A stretch of DNA of 64,000 bases from Acanthopleura granulata (lineage: Eukaryota; Mollusca; Polyplacophora; Chitonida; Chitonidae): assembly GCA_016165875.1 (NCBI GenBank), contig JABBOT010000007.1, positions 16,147,441 to 16,211,440 on the forward strand, written 5' to 3'. How positions within the stretch are numbered: the first letter of the stretch is position 1; every line of letters begins with the position of its first letter. Positions 1 to 64,000 of this stretch are shown in pieces. Under the pieces are notes generated by a model. It was not told where the DNA came from. It saw only the letters and a list, made by a program, of their open reading frames with translations, and searched no databases. The position numbers were made by a program, and so were the translations under genes.

Positions 1-16
1 TGTGTGTGTTTTTCAG

Positions 17-58482
<58,466 letters not shown>

Positions 58483-59101
58483 AGAGCTTCTGTTGTTGCT
58501 AAAGAATGTTTCTCAGACAAGTTATGAAGGACTTTGGTGTATCCTGAAGAAATTTGTATCACCAACAGCTTGAGAATTACAGACATGCAATGGAGAGCTA
58601 CTGTCGGTGCTCAGAAGGTTTTCTGTTGGCATGAGTAACGCCTTCAGCAACTACAGCCAAGGAATGAAGTGCTGCAGTCTGCATTGGAGAAGCGTTAAGT
58701 CCATATTAGTAACGCCACCTGAGCTGCTACATCTGTGGGCAAAGCACAGTATATGGTGCATGCCAAAAACTACTAGTGTTGATAAGGTACGAGTAGTCAG
58801 GAACAATATTAATAAGGACAAGTTATTAAGAATGTCAGGGGAATGGTGAATCAGAGAAATGGCCAAGTCTATCCAGCCATGGGAAAAGGATGCAGGGGCA
58901 CCTGTTGTGGGTATTTAAATGACAATTACAAAAGTAACATAACTACCTGTATATGGAAGGGTCACACAAGCATATAAATTTTAAAGAGAGGTTCTTTACT
59001 GCCCAGATTTTATTGAACCTCTCATATTTGGGTTGACGCGTGTTGTAAGCTAGAGATGAGCACATCACTTGGAGTGGTGGTAAGGAAGGATGGAGAGATG
59101 T

Positions 59102-59685
59102 TTTCAGTGTGATGTAACTGTCCAGAGTATGTTGACATCAGGATGATGTGACTGTGCAGAGTATGTTGACATGAGCGTGATGTGACTGTGCAGAGTATGT
59201 TGACATCAGGATGATGTGATTGTACAGAGTATGTTGACATCAGGGTGATGTGACTGTGCAGAGTATGTTGACATCAGGATGATGTGACTGTGCAGAGTAT
59301 GTTGACATCAGGGTGATGTGACTGTGCAGAGTATGTTGACATCAGGATGATGTGACTGTGCAGAGTATGTTGACATCAGGGTGATGTGACTGTGCAGAGT
59401 GTGTTGACATCAGGATGATGTGACTGTGCAGAGTATGTTGACATCAGGATGATGTGACTGCAGACTATGTTGACATCAGGATGATGTGATTGTGCAGAGT
59501 ATGTTGACATCAGGGTGATGTGACTGTGCAGAGTATGTTGACATCAGGGTGATGTGACTGTGCAGAGTATGTTGACATCAGGATGATGTGACTGTCCAGA
59601 GTATGTTGACATCAGGATGATGTGATTGTGCAGAGTATGTTGACATCAGGATGATGTGATTGTGCAGAGTATGTTGACAGCAGAA
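59102..59685. repeat. 34-bp minisatellite, about 17 copies, probably in the 3' UTR
   Basis: Unit about atgatgtgactgtgcagagt then atgttgacatcagg, with alternation of caggatg and cagggtg. One unit is shortened (59460, tgactgcagactatg). It lies 620 bp after the stop codon. Confidence 0.95.
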
Positions 59686-60810
59686 TGCGGTCAACATCAT
59701 TTTGATTGTGTAACGTAATGATTCTGTAACAATTGTGATAATATGTACATGTATACTGTATGTTGTGATCCAAAACTGCTCCCATTACTGCAAAAATGAT
59801 TGAAAAAATCACAGTACATAATGTGAAGAGGGCGTGTTTATCGAGTGCATGTGAATAACGTGTGTGAAAGATAAATTCCAGGGAAATTCTCAGCCCCCCA
59901 GCATTCTCCTAGGCATGCATGTTATACCCATTTTAATTCCTGTTTGTGGACAGATGTAATTCAGCATTTTGTTGGCCCATTAGATGCACAGATGGTAGAG
60001 TTTCTGATGTTATGGAAGTTATTCTGGAAATGTCTTAACACCTTCGTGAACAAACATCTGGCTGAAGAGTTAATGCATACCCCATAAAACTTTCTGTGAC
60101 TGAATTGTTTTGTTTCATTGGTAAGTTGTAGATTTGGGAAGAACCTTAAATTCTTCAAAGGAGCAGAAATATTGTACATTGCTCTTGACTGAATTTTCAC
60201 ATTTATACCTCTTGCAAACTTGTGTCAGTATGTAGGCAGAATGCCTGGAAATCTCCATAAAATGTAAAAGTAGAGGAGTTCAAAACTCATACGCATTTTG
60301 TTTTATGCGTACAGAGAGGCATAGTCTGTGTTTTGTATCAAGAATATGGCGTTAATTTTAATGCAATCTCTGATGTCCGCTTTTCCCCATTTAATATTAT
60401 GATATTATCAGTTAATGCTCTAAGGGAGACAACTCTGGATGTGTAAGTCGGCAGAGCTCATTCAAATGGGTGCAAGTCTGAATATGTGTCTGAACAGTTT
60501 TTGCATAGAATACCTGTAACTGACTGTAACTGTAAGCAAAGATGATATCTAAATATGATTCTTTTAAAGCACGTTTTATTGTTTCCTATGAGATATTGTT
60601 AACTCTGTTACAGAAGTTTAATAGCCTGCATTAACAAGTTGTTATTTGAGGCACTGGTATTTGGTATTTGCTGCGTGCTATCCATAAATATACAGTGTAG
60701 TTGTTGTATGTCACATACATTTGATAGTATTAATAATACTGTGGTGTTAACTCCCCTTTCTTTCTGTTGAAAATGTAACGTTCCTAATCTGTGTCTGTTA
60801 ACACTGAGTG

Positions 60811-60816
60811 AATAAA
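60811..60816 (+). terminator. Candidate polyadenylation signal
   Basis: An AATAAA hexamer in gagtgaataaatgagg, 2.3 kb after the stop. No clear downstream element decides the cleavage site, and other hexamers exist, so this is only a candidate. Confidence 0.3.
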
Positions 60817-63800
60817 TGAGGTTAATATTGAGGACATCATCACATATATTTAACATCTATGCTGTAGATTTTGTTGAAGCAAATATTAAAGGAGTCTGTA
60901 TATTTTCCTTGAAATATAAATACAAACTGATTGATCACTTGCTTCTTGAGCAAGTAGAGACCGACCATTAATAAGCCTGAAAATCTTTATTGTTTGGAAA
61001 ATGGGTTGGCCTGTGACTGCAAGGATCTCATGGTCATTGTGCGTTGTCTTCACTAACAGCAGAAGCAGAGTGCTGTTAAGAACACTAAAAAATCACCAAT
61101 CAAATAATTAAATAAACAGAATGTCCTTGTACGTATAGGGTTTATACCGTATCAAGACCCCCTGTATCACAGTGACTGTACTTTGTTTTGTAATGAGAAT
61201 CGTTTATGACAGAATCAAGTGGGATATCCTCTGAATTGATTCTGCTTGATGCAACAGAGACTCGCCCATTTCTCATATCACTTAAAACGTTCTGGTTTAA
61301 TTAACATTCATTCGTATTTATTAGACAGACACATGTGAATTCCTTTTTGTTACTGATGTACTGGCATCATTTTGTGATCATTTATTCCAAATAATTTGTA
61401 TATATTAGAGGAGGAGTTATATAATATATTGATGTAAAGCCTGCACTGGGATTATGTTGGGATGACTGCCATACATGATGGTAAATGTGTGCCTGTCTAT
61501 GTACAGTTGTGTGTTTTTACTCTCTTTATATGTATACATATATTCAGATAAGTATGGGAAATTGTAAATGTGGTTATATCCTGTATATAATAAGGTGAAT
61601 GATAAGAAAGTGCATATGGGTCTATTGGTGTCATAAATATAACCGCTTTTATACTGTCATGTACGGTTAGTATTATTTTTCTTTTTGTCTTTTTTTTTTT
61701 TTTTTACCTTGAGCTGTATTTGTATATTTGGTCAACAATTGCTTGCAAGAGAAAGTCAGCAAGGTTCCGATGTTTTTTTTTTTTTTTTTTTGGGGTTTTC
61801 TTTTTTTTTTTTTTTTGGCAAATTTTAATGCTTTTCTTAAATACAGTGTATCTTCATTTTGTGTTTCCTTCATCTTGTCTCTTTTCTTTCACACCCCAAT
61901 AGACAGTTAATGTATGTTGCCCAGCTAAAATCTTTGTAGTTGTCTTCTGTTTCACAGAAGCTTCTTTACCTGCGAACATACATGTATATGTACTTTGTGA
62001 CTGCTAAGTTTGTAGTAAGCTAACCATTTGCCACTAATATGTCTGCCCAGCCTAACTGTTATGACATAAACTATACTGCGTGTCTTGGTACAAATTTGTG
62101 TCAAATTAGCCGGAGTTAGGTATCACAGCAAAGCCTGTATGGTTTGTGTTGGCTGAAGGTCTTCTGCGAAAATGAATGAAATGGTAACGATTTCCAAACC
62201 GTGCGTGTTGCAGTGTTTGCAAGTTCAAACATATTAGGCATCAGTAAAAGCATGTATAATACATCTGCTTTAGCTTTGATAACATAGACTTAAAGTGTCC
62301 ACAGAGACAACTGATGAATTTCATCAGATATTTGCTTTTCCTTTACAAGAATTGGATGCTTGGCTTGTTCTTCCGTGTCCAACAACAACATGAGGCTTGT
62401 AATTCACATCACAGCTTGAAACACTAGCACCCACACCCGATGGGAAATCCAAATGGCGTCATGACAGAGGGTTTATACCTAGTGCAGTCTGTGGACTTTG
62501 CTGCATAAAACTCACCAGTATTGTTAAACATTGCATTCATCTAAAACATGACAAAAGATACATCCTGGGCATTGGAAATATATACTGATGTTGGAATGAT
62601 GCAATCTGGGTTAGTGTGCACAGTTTGATTCCGTTTCAGTGTTTAGTTCTCTTATATGTTTCAAAGAAGTAAAGGTAAAGGTGTGTTTCAGGGCATTTAG
62701 GAACTGGTGCCATGAACTGTAAAGTTTAACACATCACATGTAGGCCTGCATACGGACAGTGCGTCTTTCAGATATTGGTAGCGACATTTCTGTGTACATT
62801 CTAACATCATTGCAAACCAGTATTTAAATGGCTACAGGACAGTGGTTTTAAAATAATATTAGAATCAATGACCACAATGTATTTAACTTGGTTTTTTGAC
62901 TCGCAGGCTGATTGTTTCCATTTACCTGTAGACAAGAGGAATGTTTTGAGCTTGTTGATATTAACAATACTGATTAGTAATGACTAACATATCTATGCAC
63001 GGCCAGAAAGAAATGTTTGCTTGTGTGAGACAAATGATTGTCCTTGTTGTATGGAGAGATTTTTTGAACTTATCTATACTTTAGGGTCAGGGTAACATTA
63101 AGGCATTCGTTACACACAGTCTCTAGGTAACTAGAATATGTGATATCAACTCTTTACTACACAGGACAAAACCTTGACTAAGGGCATCCCAGCAACATTG
63201 TATGTTCTTGGTGAAAACCTTGGTTGCTACAGGACATGTGAAAAACAGGGTGCTGAAACGTCACCAGCATTAATCAGTTATGTTCTGTTAGTCTTGTGGC
63301 GATTCTTTAGAAATGTTGACATTTATACATTAGCTGTAGTCGTGGATATACCTCTAGTGAAGTACGGTAGATGACCCATAAGCATTTTGGTCGTTGTGGC
63401 ACAGTAAAGATCTTCTCGCTGAAACTGCCATGTTGACTGCGCATGAACCAACTGGACCCCGCACACGGCACCCTCACCAGATCTGAGACATGTTTTATTC
63501 TTCCCAGCTTAGCTTTGAGAAATAATTTCAGGTTAGTGTGGAAACTTAGCGGGGAACTTACCACTATGGCTTGAGAACCACTGCACATGCCAAGCTGTAA
63601 CTTTTTAGCTGTTTGTCACCGTTTCTGAAGAATTTCTAGGTGTCCTTCGGCCGTTGCTTCCTTATCTTTCTATGAGCTAATTTTTGTGCTCTGAAAGAGC
63701 TTAGTTGTACATTTTTACCCATGTGCTTGTCATTGATTTAAGGGTGTCCACATTTTTGTTGGTGTATTCTGCATTCTGTGTATTCTTTTTTGTTCTCTGT

Positions 63801-64000
63801 ACGTTCTGTTTTGTTCTCTGTATGTTTTATCATTCTGCGACTCTCCCATCTGGTAATAAGACGGTCAAAAATGAGGCAACTGAATCAGCGCTTATACTGA
63901 TACACTCGGGATTACCATCCAAGGGGAAATAATATAAGACATTTCCATCCTGTCTGGAAGCCAGATATGTAACTTTATAGGGTCTGCCTGAGGTTGACCC

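Larger units (their letters stand above)
58483..64000. other. Probable 3' UTR and intergenic DNA
   Basis: No coding region with recognisable homology follows the stop on either strand. AATAAA hexamers at 60811 and near 61111 are candidate poly-A signals, but the second sits in a SINE-like tail, so the transcript end is uncertain. T runs at 61690-61817 create short open frames of no meaning. From about 61900 to the end I see nothing distinctive. Confidence 0.6.

Noticed and set aside
61673..61910. Open frames rich in Lys or Phe on both strands.
   Set aside because: They come from T homopolymer tracts (61690-61817) and have no real coding content.

Overview
This window is animal nuclear DNA. 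It is AT-rich, with short coding exons separated by introns with GT-AG borders, many tRNA-type SINE copies and numerous minisatellites. The SINEs have a central part reading like 'ctgccagcaacctgcggatg' and an (AAAT)n tail. Together with a second SINE type near 49.9 kb they suggest a lophotrochozoan, most likely a mollusc. That placement is inference from repeat style; the sequence contains no species marker.

Almost the whole window is one plus-strand gene, the invertebrate co-ortholog of ARFGEF1/ARFGEF2 (BIG1/BIG2, the brefeldin A-inhibited ARF guanine-nucleotide exchange factor). I resolve 38 coding exons between 17 and 58482. Their reading phases join without a break over 5293 nt, giving 1763 residues plus a stop. 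The first 55-60 residues and the promoter lie upstream of the window. DCB and linker exons lie at 17-6492, HUS exons at 6330-13021, the catalytic Sec7 domain at 14077-41454, and the HDS repeats from 42173 to the stop. Residue numbers for this protein count from the first complete codon in the window (position 18).

The Sec7 domain is split by a 25-kb intron (14189-39211). Inside it, on the opposite strand, sits a complete three-exon gene (30622 down to 19737) for a secreted 343-residue protein. It has a signal peptide, a short motif (CSFTFLVPQ) resembling the N-terminal cysteine motif of angiopoietins, a coiled coil, and a six-cysteine C-type lectin domain. This nested gene is the most interesting protein-level item here.

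The most unusual DNA-level pattern is that several tandem repeats in the ARFGEF gene are built from its own exon edges. A 42-bp unit repeated about 22 times copies the 3' splice site before 51842. A 32-bp unit repeated five times copies the 3' splice site before 44351. A unit of about 45 bp carries the splice-acceptor context before 48387. Two copies of an exon 3' end follow the donor at 48518. Degenerate copies of the last coding segment follow the stop codon. Unrelated minisatellites lie at 16.5, 38.2, 53.3-54.2 and 59.1-59.7 kb.

Mobile DNA consists of SINEs on both strands, two copies of a 250-bp MITE-like element, a four-copy dispersed family of unknown class, and two palindromic elements. 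From 58483 to the window end I see probable 3' UTR followed by intergenic DNA, with no further gene I can support.
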